64,000 nucleotides of DNA from Ciborinia camelliae (lineage: Eukaryota > Ascomycota > Leotiomycetes > Helotiales > Sclerotiniaceae): positions 2,786,795 to 2,850,794 of the forward strand of contig JANPYM010000003.1 of assembly GCA_025890175.1 (NCBI GenBank), given 5' to 3'. The notes under the pieces were generated by a model. The model had not been told where the DNA came from. It did not search any database and was given only the letters and a program-made list of their open reading frames with translations. Below, piece after piece: positions 23,325-34,239 of the stretch. A program made the translations under genes and the position numbers. Positions within the stretch are counted from its first letter, which is position 1. Each line of letters starts with the position of its first letter.

Positions 23325-24471
23325 GTGAGGATTTTCACTGACACTCAAATTGCATTTGCAGCTTGGTCTACTTGAACATCAGTGCACACGATTTTCAGAT
23401 GGTCGTTCGCGGTTGATGCTTGTCTATCGAACACAGCAATCTCCAATTCTGTAATTTGACATGGTGGGATTTTCTTGATGCATTTTGACTTTAATGGTTT
23501 GATGATGGAATGACGGGAAAGGGGCAGCCTTTTATAATTATAAGATAGGGCATACGAATTCGGTTGGGGTCTCGGACCTTGGATAAGATATAATTATTAT
23601 GATGGTTTTGAGCGGTGCGGTTTGGTTTTGGTAGGAATACCCCTCGCAAGGTCTTGAACAATTGGGAGATTCGTTCTTTGTATCGCATACTTTTTTTAGT
23701 GCATCGTTCATTCATCATGATACCTTCTTTTATTGATGTTGGTGTTTGTTGGTGTTTGTTGGTGTTCGAGGTGACGAATTTGTAGAATTCGGTATATATA
23801 TAGGTAGGTAGGTATAGATATTTTTACCTTGACCGCACCGCGGTTCGTGGGTTGGGTTGGCGGGGGTAGGGTACCTACTACGTATTGTTTTAATTATGGT
23901 GGAGGAATTGTTCGTTTCTTTATTTTATTTATTTCTTTACTTGATTTTTTTTATATTTTGTATTTGATGATTGGATAATGGATGATTGGATGATTCAAAT
24001 ACTTTATATCAATTGGTAGGATCGCGAATCGTGAATCGTGAATCGCGATGTTGAAAAAGAGAAAAAGAAGAAAAACTTTGGAAAGCCCTGTAGGGGTGAT
24101 CGATCGGTAGATGGGTGGATGGGTGGATGGGTGGATGGGGTGGGATGAATGGGGTGGATGGGGTCGGGTTGGTCGGGTGGACTGTGCGTTTTATATAAAA
24201 GAGAGGGGCTTGGATGATGGATGTAATTGATGGATGGATGGATGGATAGATCGATAGATGAATAGATGTGCTCAGTAAAGATAAAATGAACACGACTCAA
24301 AAATCCAAGAGACGGAAGGAAAAGGAAAAAGCAAAAACAAAAGGAATGGAATGGAATGGAAAACCAAATCTTACATATGGCATAGGTAGATAGGTAGGTA
24401 ATAACCCATCGATATAGTATAGTTTCATCACATCGCTTGATCTCTTGAGCTAAAGAGGAAAGAATCCTCGC
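23325..24471. other. 3' flank with simple repeats, no gene
   Basis: Holds three ttggtgtttg repeats at about 23738-23765, a TAGGTAGG run near 23800, ggtggatg-type repeats at 24105-24150 and atggatgg repeats near 24228-24245. Pro/His/Ser-rich frames on the minus strand here come only from these repeats. Confidence 0.6.
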
Positions 24472-24571
<100 letters not shown>

Positions 24572-24646
24572 AAAACTATCGATGAATAGAATATCCGTCG
24601 GAGTCTCGAGTATAAATGAATGAATGCCGGTTTGTTTTCGAGAGGT

Positions 24647-24872
24647 GGGGATTGGGGATTGGGGATTGGGGATTGGGGATTGGGGATTGGGGATTGGGGA
24701 TTGGGGATTGGGGATTGGGGATTGGGGATTGGGGATTGGGGATTGGGGATTGGGGATTGGGGATTGAGGTTTGGGGATTGGGGATTGGGGATTGGGGATT
24801 AGGGATTGGAGATTGGGGTTTGGGGTTTGAGAATTGAGATTTAGAAATTGGAGATTGGGGATTGGGAATTGA
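24647..24872 (+). repeat. (GGGGATT)n G-rich array
   Basis: About 17 perfect 7-bp units to 24765, then degenerate units (gaggttt, gattaggg) fading to 24872. Runs of four G every 7 bp on the + strand meet the spacing requirement for G-quadruplex formation. Confidence 0.95.
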
Positions 24873-25314
24873 GAATTGAAAGTAAATGGATTGGATAAAG
24901 GGAAGAGAGAAGAAATAGTAAGAATGTTGCAGAAGGTAAGGAAAGATTAGGAAAGGAGGGTGAGATGGAAATAGGTAGGAAAATGGATGGATATTAAGGG
25001 TATCTATGTAGAGGTAGGTAGATTAGCGAATAAGAACCTTGAAAGAGAATGTCACGGCATGAAGTAGAAAACGGAATCATAATCTTCAACATCGGAAGAG
25101 TATTTGCTTTATCACACGCCTCACTCTGTATCATACCTATATGTCGAATCATAGATATGGATAAATTAGTTAAACTACTACGAAGATCTAAGAATGAAAT
25201 AAAATTCAATCGCGATCGGGTTACGTACTTGAGCATACAATTTACTCCACAAATTGAGGCTGGGATTTTTAGTCTCAATGTTTATCAGATAACACCTGCA
25301 TCATCACTCGGTGA
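24873..25314. other. No firm gene
   Basis: Frames on opposite strands overlap at 24994-25327. Neither has a domain, leader or intron that would support it. Confidence 0.45.
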
Positions 25315-25348
25315 TAATAAGAGATAGGTACCTACCTATCTCTTATTA
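25315..25348. repeat. Perfect 14-bp inverted repeat
   Basis: TAATAAGAGATAGG at 25315-25328 and its exact complement at 25335-25348, with a 6-base spacer TACCTA. Possible terminator hairpin or the scar of a small inverted element. Confidence 0.7.
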
Positions 25349-25368
25349 GGAAACGTCCGTACGTTCAA

Positions 25369-25432
25369 ACGTAAGCCACTTGAGGCGTCTGTGGCTTTGC
25401 TGTGGCTTACGTCTAACCGGCACAGACGCCTC
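25369..25432. repeat. Interleaved inverted repeats, copy 1
   Basis: ACGTAAGCCAC (25369-25379) pairs with GTGGCTTACGT (25402-25412), and GAGGCGTCTGTG (25382-25393) with CACAGACGCCTC (25421-25432). The order A-B-A'-B' makes the two hairpins mutually exclusive or pseudoknotted. The left 33 bp recur perfectly, inverted, at 26848-26880. Confidence 0.75.
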
Positions 25433-25685
25433 GAGTAAGAGACTCGGTTTATGCTGTTACACGCACAGGTTTTGAAGCCTTTTCGCATGCAATATTGCTC
25501 TCCTATCCCTCCCCCATTCTCCTAGCATTAAAAAAAGGCGTCTTCCGATTCAGAACAAAGCCTGATCACATAACCCACCATATCTAAATCACGATTTGCG
25601 ACTCGCAACAATTTTCATCGCAAGGCTTCAAAACACTCTGCATCATTAAAGCTTCTCTATATTCTCCGCCTAGGGCTTTACCGAT

Positions 25686-25826
25686 AACATTGTTGGAATC
25701 ACCATGGGCGATGGAGAACAAATGTACGATAGTATGCAGTGTATTTGGCTCGAAGCTCTCAAAACTATGCTACAGATATATAAGCCCGCTTGCGTGCCGT
25801 AGGCACGTGATTTATCCAACAAACAT
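25686..25826 (+). mobile_element. Small LTR-like element, short form, with AACAT target duplication
   Basis: The element spans 25691-25821 (131 bp). It matches 7695-7900 at both ends, about 90 bp on the left and 35 on the right, but lacks the GC-rich middle. AACAT flanks it at 25686-25690 and 25822-25826. A diverged duplicate of the target site without the element (ataacatggcc at 25931-25943) supports a clean insertion. Confidence 0.85.
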
Positions 25827-25837
25827 GACCTCGGGAT

Positions 25838-26011
25838 CATCCATTACATACGGTAGTGATCTGTCAAAGAAGATCTTTTGGCGTGAATCTCAGTAAACAA
25901 AACTCTAGATTCCCTGCCTAAGGATCCACCTATAACATGGCCATCCATTATATACGGTAGTGATCTGCCGAAGAGGGTCTTTTTGATCAATCGCAGTAAA
26001 CAAAGTCCTTT
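25838..26011 (+). repeat. Diverged tandem duplication of ~69 bp (period about 105 bp)
   Basis: catccattacatacggtagt... at 25838-25906 recurs as catccattatatacggtagt... at 25943-26011, including a shared cagtaaacaaa. The LTR-like element is inserted in the left copy only. Confidence 0.65.
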
Positions 26012-26847
26012 CATCCGATTGCTGATCTACAACTCAATACCAAAGTACATACCTGTTCCGAAAATATTGCTTGAATGTCTTGAATATTTATGGAAATTCA
26101 AGCCATTAATCGTCAGCTCACTCGTAAATTAATAAATCAATAGATCAATAAAGTTTTGAACGAATATGTTAAGAGTATGACTCTACCTAGGATATGTGGA
26201 AAGCATAGGGTCGGAGGAATCGTAGAATCCAAGATTTTTACAAGTTTAGCCGCACAGGCGCTACGCTAAGCGACTTATTGACAGTAGAACCCGTCTATAC
26301 CGAACAAGAAAATTCGATCAATCGGGGCCGATATAAACGTGGTAAGTTTTAAGAGTGTAAGAGGGACAACGTTGTCATTATGCTGTGGAAGAATGCTATG
26401 TACTGCTATCTAGTGTAACAAATATTTTATAAAATTATTATGTAATAGGTTTACGTTTGGATTATTTCCTTGTAATTTTTATATCGGATTCTAATAATTT
26501 CGTTCGGTAAAGTTAATAATATCGGATTTCCGGGTTAAACATATAAAAATAAAGATGTTTTTAGAAAATAGTTGGTATTAGTGGGATTTTAGTATAGAAT
26601 ACAATAAATGTACGTATATCTAGTATATAATACTAATTGTTATAGTCTAAACCTTGATCAGCTCATTGTTGTATTAAAAAGGCCATAAATCATTTTAACC
26701 CTCTGAAAATTCGCATACCATTTCTATTGCTTATAATCTTTTATATCTATCGACTTTGTTTGAAAGAAAGCGAACGGGAAATGGATGCGCAATGAGGTTG
26801 GAACGAGGTGGTCTTTCTAGCGTGGCTTCGTCACGCTCCTCAGCCAT
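26012..26847. other. No gene seen
   Basis: AT-leaning unique sequence between two inverted copies of a 33-bp repeat (25369-25401 and 26848-26880). It could be the body of a decayed inverted-repeat element; no transposase frame is visible. Confidence 0.4.
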
Positions 26848-26880
26848 AGCAAAGCCACAGACGCCTCAAGTGGCTTACGT
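26848..26880 (-). repeat. Inverted copy of the 33-bp repeat at 25369-25401
   Basis: A perfect reverse complement over 33 bases, ending gtggcttacgt. The two copies face each other across about 1.4 kb. Confidence 0.75.
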
Positions 26881-27125
26881 CTGGCACGCGGATTTTTTTC
26901 CCTCTCTCATGCCCGAGAAACGAAGTGGAAGGTTTCGGGCCAGGTGAAAACCCGCACTCACCGATCGGCTCACTTAATTCGGTACTTAGCTCGGCTCGCT
27001 GGATCGCAACACAGTATCAATCGGAGGAAACGAAGTACTAGCTGCTTGAAGGAGGGAAGCGGTACGGTAAACTAATATAACCAAAATGGCCAACTGTAAT
27101 ATTGAGGGCGCGTCTAGCACGTGCG

Positions 27126-27598
27126 TGATTCAGAGCCTATTTTCCTCTATCCCTTATGATTATGATTTTGAATCTTTTTTAGTTCGGATCTCGAAACCTC
27201 GGAACATACGAGCGTGGGCCGGCCCACAGAGCCTGAAGCGAAGCCTTGCGGGGAGGGTCCCCCCAAACCCCTCTCCTCCCCGGCGTCCGGGGGCATTGGC
27301 TGATTGGACCGATTGAACCGATTGAACCGCGCACCACGTGTGGGTGTAAAAGATCATGTGATAGATTATGTAAGGATTCACGTGATCCTATCGCAGTAAA
27401 AGTGGAACCCTTCCACTTCATTTCAGGCAAAGGTTTTTCCGATCCGAGCCGATCACGTGACTCACATGATTCCTAGGGAAAACCGAATGCGTAAAGTCTG
27501 AAAAGAAAGTGGAAAAAACGACACGGCACAAGTCGTACCACCCTTAGTGGCCTACGCAGAACATTTTCTTTGCCAAGGCTCTGAAACATATGGGTCCA
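27126..27598 (+). mobile_element. Terminal-inverted-repeat element family B, copy 1
   Basis: Starts near TGATTCAGAGCCT and ends at AAGGCTCTGAAACA. It is collinear with 37378-37690 in its outer parts: ttcagagcctatt on the left, and gtggcct.cgcagaacatttt, gccaaggctctgaaaca on the right. The middle includes an inverted copy of repeat family A (about 27283-27432), apparently nested. No transposase frame, so a MITE-like non-autonomous element is likely. Confidence 0.55.
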
Positions 27599-27639
27599 AT
27601 TTACTCCTCTGATCTCTTGATACAATCGCAGGAAAAAGA

Positions 27640-27700
27640 AAAAAGAAAAATGAAGAGTGCGGTTTTTCACCTTGCCCGAAACCCTTCCACTTGGTTTCTG
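27640..27700 (-). repeat. Dispersed repeat family A, fragment
   Basis: Reverse complement of the start of the family at 3679 (atgccagaaaccaagtggaa, gggtttcgggcaaggtgaaa). A similar + fragment lies at 26910-26960. Confidence 0.55.
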
Positions 27701-28026
27701 GCATCCGTGGTTGATCAATCATATGTATTATCACCGAGGTGATACTGTTGTGACAGGGGTCACCCCTATCGGTCACGTGCCTTCGCCTACCCCCGCTAGC
27801 GCGCGCGTAGGCGCGCCATGCGTCTATATCAAGACGCTCCCGCCCGCACCCTCTTAGTTCTACACCATCAATACTACAACGAGTTTTATACCTACTATTG
27901 CTGGTCACCTTACTACCACATATGTGTGTTCATCACCCTGAGATGAACCGACAGATACCAACACTGTTGGAGGTTGTTTGACAAGTTGGCGTTGTTTAGC
28001 GGGTCGACATTCGACAACTTAGCGCT

Positions 28027-28107
28027 AGAATGCGCAAAAAATACCCGCCCCGTACGGGTACCTGCAAGGTATTTGCCCCGCGGGTTACCCACGAGGCCTT
28101 CTACCCT
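28027..28107 (+). repeat. GC-rich dispersed repeat (ACCCGC/GCGGGT words), copy 1
   Basis: aatgcgcaaaaaatacccgc through cgcgggttacccacgaggcc recurs inverted at about 38292-38372. Dense ACCCG/CGGGT words recall the subterminal repeats of hAT-type transposons, but that assignment is a guess. Confidence 0.5.
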
Positions 28108-29420
28108 GTTTGATGAGGTGACGTCGCATTTGATATTTGAGAACGGTAATTTGAGAATTGAATATCTGATTCTAACTTTTGGAGTAGCATATCTTTGGCT
28201 TAGGGCCTTTCGTACAAGATTAAGTGGGAAGAAATCGGATGAAAACCCATGCGGATATAGGGATTTGAAGGAAGGGACTTTTCGATGTGGTTTTATCATG
28301 ATTGGCTCGCTTAGTGGACTTTAAGGGGTTATCATAGACAGGGTCTGGGAATATTGATCCAACTGTGTATCCCGAGGTCATCTTAGTCAATGGGATGATA
28401 GGTACATAGAATAGGATAGTACTTAGCTGAAGATAAAGTTGTCTTTACTCTAGCCTGTGGGCAGCGATGATATGATATTGATTTGTTATAAAGTTGCTGG
28501 TCACCCCCTTTTCGAGATTGTGTGGCTGGAGAGAGAGAGAGAGAGATGCGAGAGGGAGAGTTGCTGAAGAGAGATATGGGGGGAGAGCGGCTAGAAGCTG
28601 TCGTAAAGAGTGGATTGTTGCTGGAGAGAATTGTTGGAGTTGTATATTTCTGGCCTTTTAGCTTTGGATATACTTCTTGTGTGCAGAGAATTGAATCTGA
28701 TTCCCGAGAGTAACTGCTGAGTGGGTTGAAATGAGGAGACGAAATTTCGAGTTGGTGGCATCTGGTGGTGTGGACGTCATGGACTTGGTTTTGTATGCGA
28801 CCTGCAGGGAAGAATATATGGGAATATTGAGAGCCATTTGGCTGGGTATCTGTCGTTCATATTCCGATTACCGAAGAGGAAAAAGGCGATGGTGGATCGG
28901 AGGATCACTACAACGCTGCTTGCTCGAAGGACGGATTTCGTATAGTAACAGCGTATAGTATAGATTCTCCCATTTCATTACAAAGGTTTGCAATAGATAC
29001 GACTTCTAGTCTATAAAGTAGACTTACTTATGGCATACTAACCAACGCAGCGACACACGCAAACTTTCACTTCTTAGAAACGCTATCAGAGGTGAAAGTC
29101 AGCCGTGTTCGCTTAAAATACCAAAGGCACTACATAGAATTATATTCAGTCAGATGGACCAGTCATCCATCGAATCTTTGAGGGAATACCACGATGTGTT
29201 GGAGGAGTTTCAAGTGGAAACTCGATAATACCATCTCATGCAAACATCATGTAAGATATATTCTTATAAAATGTGTATTTCATATCTTAGAATAGTATCC
29301 CAGAGGCCATATCTGTTTGGAGGCCAACATCTTTCTTTTCATTTTCAGTTGATGTTGAAAAAAGGAGGTCGATGGGCGCCAAGTGGTCTATTTAGTATTT
29401 CAGTATATTGTTAGATACTA
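28108..29420. other. No firm gene
   Basis: Frames at 27913-28299 (-), 27974-28324 (+), 28522-28713 and 28731-28958 lack domains, and two run through the GC-rich repeat. A (GA)n run lies near 28531-28545. I support no gene here. Confidence 0.45.
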
Positions 29421-29933
29421 TTACCAAATGATACGTACGTAAGTGTTAAAATCACCTCCATATGCATACGAAAGGAACCAATATGATGTCCCATGTAAAT
29501 AGACAGACATTTCCATTCGTCCATCGGAGTGCTTAATAGACCCATCGCTTGTATGTAATAGTGCAATAGACCAGATACAGGCGCAGGTTTTATCTGGTGA
29601 AGATAGAAGCAGCAAGGTATCGCACAAGCTTTGACGCAAAAAAGTGAGTGCGTCAGGTTTGCACTTCTTTGACAGTATTTCTGCTACAAACATGGGGTGA
29701 AGTTCGATTGAAGGCGGATGGCCATGGCCGTGATTCCAATTGAGGTGGCCCTGAAATATGGAATTTGTCCATCCTATGGCTGATTTTGCAGTCCTTGGGA
29801 TTACATCGGATACGACCACGTTGACACCTCTTACACCATCAGATGTTCGAGATACCAAGATGTTTGCTTCTTTGGTCGACATTCTGCCACCATGACCTCT
29901 CGCCCCTTTGTTTGCCGTCAAATTTATAAGCAT
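29421..29933 (-). CDS. Hypothetical protein, weak
   Basis: 170 codons from an ATG (MLINLTANKG...) to a stop, non-repetitive, of mixed composition with a central His/Gly/Pro patch (NHGHGHPPSIELHP). No signal peptide, no membrane segment and no family recognised. It is the longest non-repetitive frame between 24 and 33 kb, which is the main reason to list it. It could be a lineage-specific gene or chance. Confidence 0.25.
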   Translation of the reverse strand: MLINLTANKGARGHGGRMSTKEANILVSRTSDGVRGVNVVVSDVIPRTAKSAIGWTNSIFQGHLNWNHGHGHPPSIELHPMFVAEILSKKCKPDALTFLRQSLCDTLLLLSSPDKTCACIWSIALLHTSDGSIKHSDGRMEMSVYLHGTSYWFLSYAYGGDFNTYVRIIW

Positions 29934-31989
29934 AACCCTTTATGTAATTGTAGCCTCGAGTGTCGCATTTCATCCCTTATCCATTTTTCTTTTATCCATT
30001 CAAGCTTCGCGCTCTTTAAGATGCTTTCATTCTTTCGCATGTTTGTATGCCGTAGGAATGGAGTTTAAATTGAAAGTAATCTATGCGTAGAAAGATAATC
30101 CCAGTCATCCGATCTAATTCTAACAAGCAAGCTCTTTCATTCGTAATCCATTCCTTCGATTTTCAATTGCCAATTGCCAAGTTGAACAGTTTGAATTATG
30201 ATGTACTTGATCAAGATTATTGTAATGAACTCGACGATTCTTTCTGCGTTTGCTTCTCAAAAGAAAAAAAGAGGTTAGCCGTAATAACAAACGTATCAGT
30301 TCAGTAGACTTATCATCATCTTCAATCCAAAACGCAACCTGAGAGACGGATTCTATATGCCATGCATACTCATGTATTATTACAATACAAAACATCTTTC
30401 CATATAGTGTTTTCTCGTATTCTGTATATAGGTCATACTTCTGGTAGTATTGAATGATTCAATGATCTTGGATATCAAATACCAGAATTCAATATAGGAT
30501 CTCTGCTGGGCGTCGAACGAGAGGAAGTAGAGTTCTGGTGTTTTCGAGTGCTTATTCGAGGCGTGTTCGGTAAAACTAGGATTTGAATATCGATATCTGT
30601 TTTGATGTGGGTTTGATTCAACTTGATGTATCAAGGGAGATAATGACTGCGAATGTCTTACCTTTTGTAGTGTTCTCATACTTTTCGCACAATCCCCAGA
30701 ATACTTCTTAAAGCATTGTAGAATTCTTCGATGTGAGGTCGTCTGCTGATTGGGGTTTCTTTCTTCTATTCCAAGACAGATTCCAATATTTCTGTGTTTT
30801 GTCAGTGGTTCACAAACAGTCTTAGCAGTATGATATCAGTCGCGGTTTAGGTGTACTAAAGTGTGTATAAGAGTCTGGATATAACTTCCCGTGCCATTGA
30901 ACTATACTAAATAAAATACAGTTGGATTGACAACTGTTAAAGATACGTTCTTTACTCGCTAGTTCCGTGCCGCTTGCTTTCTTGGTCGAGGAATGAGATT
31001 GAGAAAAGGAGGAGTCATTTTCTAAAGGGTTACGATCACAGTTGTCCATTCCCGAAGGATTTCTCCTCTTGAATTGACGTGGTTGTTCCTTCCATGATTC
31101 CCACCCAAGAAGTAGGAATATTCGAATACCGCGGTCGTTTAGCCCTCGGAGATTCCCTTCCCAGCCTTCTTATCTCATGTTCAATCAATCTTTTGTGATA
31201 AGTAGATGTTTGCGCAAGACTGCGGAAAGACGTAGATGATAGGGGGCTGCTATTATTTCTGCTGATAAATTGTCAACAGAGGTATAATATCAGTATTCTG
31301 CCAAATATCTAGAAGCTCCTTCCACCAAAGGCGTTTTCCCAACCAGGCTACCAACCAGGCTTGGGCACCCGTACCCTATCTGGTTTATTTCACCTCTTCG
31401 GGTGGTTCACCCTACCCTGCTGGATTTTACAAAATAGTTACCAGAAACCTGAAACCGTATGGAAATACGCATTGGTAATATCTTCGTTTTAGTGTGCTTT
31501 TGAACAGCATAAAAGCATACACTTTCGTAGCATACCTAGGTAATAATCGGCTCTCCATGGATCAGCCACCTAGTTCCCAATGTGGACTATTAATACAAAT
31601 CAGAGCATCTTCTTCAACCCACTTGCTAGTACAGTTTTCTTTATCCAAGCAACTCCACAGATATCCGAAGTATCCGGAAATATATATTATGTTGAAGCAC
31701 GGAGCGCTTCTGGCTACTATATACATAGTAGCTTAGCGTAGCACGAACGCAGCTACGCTCGTAGGAATAATAGAATCCACTTCGTGGATTCTATGATTTC
31801 TACAATCAATCCAATCCTATGCTTCCTATATCTAACCTCCATTTTTCTTTCACCTTCCATCTTCAACTTTGAATAATTATATTAAACGATCATATAATAT
31901 ATACCCGCAAATACCCCAATACCTAAAACATTTTACAAAATAATTACTCTACCCTATTTTTATAGCACAGAGAAAAGAATAATCAATGC
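29934..31989. other. No gene seen
   Basis: Only short frames without support. A perfect 10-bp hairpin (TAGAATCCAC, loop TTC) lies at 31771-31793, after a run of gctacgct/agcgtagc words. Confidence 0.45.
31771..31793. repeat. Perfect 10-bp stem, 3-base loop hairpin
   Basis: TAGAATCCAC at 31771-31780 and its exact complement at 31784-31793, separated by TTC. No T-run follows, so a terminator role is unsupported. Confidence 0.6.
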
Positions 31990-32004
31990 ACCGGGTTTTA
32001 CCCC

Positions 32005-32375
32005 ATTGCCAACGGCCAACGTTATGATCAACGGCCAACGCTATGACCAACGGCCAACGTTATGATCAACGGCCAACATTATGATCAACGTTTAACGTTA
32101 TGATCAACGGCTAACGTTATTATCAACGGCCAAGGTTATTACTAACGGCAAACGTTATAATCAACGGCCAATGTTATGATCAACGGCTAACGTTATGATC
32201 AACGGCTAACGTTATGATTAACGTTTAACGTTATGATTAACGTTTAACGTTATGACCAATGTTCAACGTTATAATCAACGTTCAACGTTATAATCAACAT
32301 TCAACGTTATAACCAATGATAACCAACGGCCAACGTTATTACTAACGGTTAACTTTATTATCAACAGCTAATTTT
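32005..32375 (+). repeat. 19-bp minisatellite (AACGGCCAACGTTATGATC)
   Basis: About 19 imperfect tandem copies. Most variants are C/T or G/A changes (gccaac, gctaac, tttaac, ttcaac). Each unit contains the palindrome AACGTT. No coding frame spans it. Confidence 0.9.
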
Positions 32376-33073
32376 AGTACCTTGGGTCCGAACTTCGAAT
32401 GACTCGAAAAATGTACCAGTCTTGAGCTTTGAAGTCTAAGCTTGAGTAATAATAACATATTCTTGCCGGTGGTCCGAAAGCTGTTTTATGCACGTGTTTA
32501 CGTCTAGATGATTAAGGAAGAGGATTAGATTCAAGCTTTCTACAAACCTAATTCATATATGTTTTTATGTCTAGATGATTGGGGAAGAGAATCAAATTCA
32601 AGTTTTTTACAAATTAAATAATGAAGTTTTATTGGTGAGCTGGCCATGCATGCATGAGCCTCATTGGGAGGATATTATCACCCTACCCCCTTTTTCTTCT
32701 TCGCCTCGTCCATTGCTCTTCCATCGTCAGATTGCAACGAATGAGGTTTATCGATTTCACTTACCTACCTTTGTAGAACAAATTAAATTAAATTAGAATA
32801 TGCTTCAAAAGGGTGTGTAGCAACTATACCTTTACGGCATTAGTATAGAAGCTTGAGTCTGATCCTCTTCCTTGATCACCCAGACGGACAAAAGGAGGAA
32901 TCACCCAGACGGACAAAAGGAGGAGAATAGGGATACATATCCTACCACTACTAGGCATAGTATCTCGGACCTAGATAGATTAGTCTGTCTAAGCTCCATA
33001 GATCTTGCTCTTGAATTACTAGATGTTTGAATGAAGATCAAAACTGTGAACCCGCTCGGGCATGTCGACTTTC
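32376..33073. other. Upstream region of the PIAPIT-repeat gene
   Basis: Holds a diverged direct repeat (cgtctagatgattaaggaag at 32501, gtctagatgattggggaaga at 32569), a tandem tcacccagacggacaaaagg at about 32876-32920, and no supported gene. Confidence 0.5.
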
Positions 33074-33076
33074 TGT

Positions 33077-33084
33077 CTATAAAT
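33077..33084 (+). promoter_or_regulatory. TATA-like element
   Basis: tctataaatgac lies about 125 bp before the ATG at 33207 and is followed by an A/C/T-rich leader. The position fits a core promoter. Confidence 0.5.
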
Positions 33085-33206
33085 GACTGGCCCTTCCCCC
33101 AGTCCTGAGATTTGATTCTCTGTCAAACACAATCTGCTCAGCTGGGAATCATATCATACATTTTATTGATTGCACACTACAATTCAAATCAATCAAACTT
33201 TTTAAA

Positions 33207-33896
33207 ATGTCTCCTCGTCACGATTCTCCTGCCCCCGAAATGGGCGCCACTGACAATTTCCACCGACGTGGCCATTCCCTCCCTGGAAGTCAGATCCTAG
33301 TACATGGCTTCCCCGCTCTCGCGGAAGGAGGGCATTATCGCGAACTTGCCCCAGGTGAATTCAGTCAGGCTGCCACCCCTGGTTGGGTCGTTTGCAGGAT
33401 TAACGTCCATCAGCCAGACGGCACTTCTAGACCTGCTGGCCCTGCCGATTATATCTCTTCTGGGCAGGTTCCAAATGGCAATGCTGCACCTGTTTACTAT
33501 TCCGCTCCTATCGCTCCTATCACTCCTATCGCTCCTATCACTCCTATCGCTCCTATCACTCCTATCGCTCCTATCACTCCTATCGCTCCTATCACTCCTA
33601 TCGCTCCTATCGCTCCGGTCGCCACTGCAATTCCTGAAATTGCTACAAGTCCTCTCGCTCCGTTCGCTCCTATCGCTCCTATCACTCCTATCGCTCCGGT
33701 CGCCACTGCAATTCCTGAAATTGCTACAAGTCCTCTCGCTCCGGTCGTCTCTTGTCCCAAATGCGAGAAATCTTTCTTGGACTGTATCGGAGTTGCTACC
33801 GGCGATCTTGCTTTTGAGTCCATTTCCGACCCTCAATGGCTCTGCTACACCTGCCACGAATCTTCCGGACCCAACTCTGTCGGTAATGGTTCTTAG
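33207..33896 (+). CDS. Protein with Pro-Ile-Ala-Pro-Ile-Thr repeats and a C-terminal CxxC...CxxC motif
   Basis: A single exon encodes 229 residues. The first ~95 residues are mixed (MSPRHDSP..., LVHGFPALAEGG) without a signal peptide. Residues about 100-135 are tandem IAPITP hexapeptides from an 18-bp DNA repeat (six or so copies, 33502-33613). A 78-bp block encoding PVATAIPEIATSPLAP is duplicated (about 33610-33664, 33688-33744). The end carries C183-x2-C186, C193 and C213-x2-C216, which looks like a zinc ribbon or treble clef. The ATG has a strong aaaATG context after a TATA box. The gene's last codons and stop lie in the first of three 86-bp tandem repeats. Family not recognised. The zinc-binding role is inferred from cysteine spacing, and repeat number is likely to vary between strains. 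Confidence 0.7.
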   Translation: MSPRHDSPAPEMGATDNFHRRGHSLPGSQILVHGFPALAEGGHYRELAPGEFSQAATPGWVVCRINVHQPDGTSRPAGPADYISSGQVPNGNAAPVYYSAPIAPITPIAPITPIAPITPIAPITPIAPITPIAPIAPVATAIPEIATSPLAPFAPIAPITPIAPVATAIPEIATSPLAPVVSCPKCEKSFLDCIGVATGDLAFESISDPQWLCYTCHESSGPNSVGNGS

Positions 33897-34138
33897 TCTT
33901 TCGACTGAGTCACAACAACATGGTGGGGATTGGTTCTCGGATGGGGGATAAAGCGCAACGGTTTTCCGGTAATGGTTCTTAGTCTTTCGACTGAGTCACA
34001 ACAACATGGTGGGGATTGGTTCTCGGATGAAGTATAAAACGCAACGGTTTTCCGGTAATGGTTCTTAGTCTTTCGATTGAGTCACAACAACATGGTGGGG
34101 ATGGGTTCTCGGATGGGGGATAAAGCGCAACGGTTTTC
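33881..34138 (+). repeat. Three 86-bp tandem repeats over the stop codon and 3' flank
   Basis: Units start at 33881, 33967 and 34053 (cggtaatggttcttag...). Each contains the same GGT AAT GGT TCT TAG, so the authentic stop codon is copied twice downstream. Confidence 0.95.
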
Positions 34139-34239
34139 CGTTGTTTTTTTTTAAAAAAATAAAAAACAATTATCTATTCAAATATCTTCAATAATTCAAA
34201 GTGATGTCGTGATTAAAATACATTCAATCATTTAAATAT

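Noticed and set aside
24616..24837. Gly-Asp-Trp-Gly-Leu repeat frame
   Set aside because: Frame through the GGGGATT array.
27974..28324. 116-codon frame, and a related frame at 38228-38449 (-)
   Set aside because: The shared protein-like part (AKNTRPVRV / AKNTRPIRV) is only the translation of a dispersed GC-rich repeat; the flanks do not match.
33297..33857. Minus-strand Asp-Arg-Ser repeat frame opposite the PIAPIT gene
   Set aside because: Shadow of the 18-bp repeat; the + strand frame has a TATA box, leader and a motif-bearing C-terminus.
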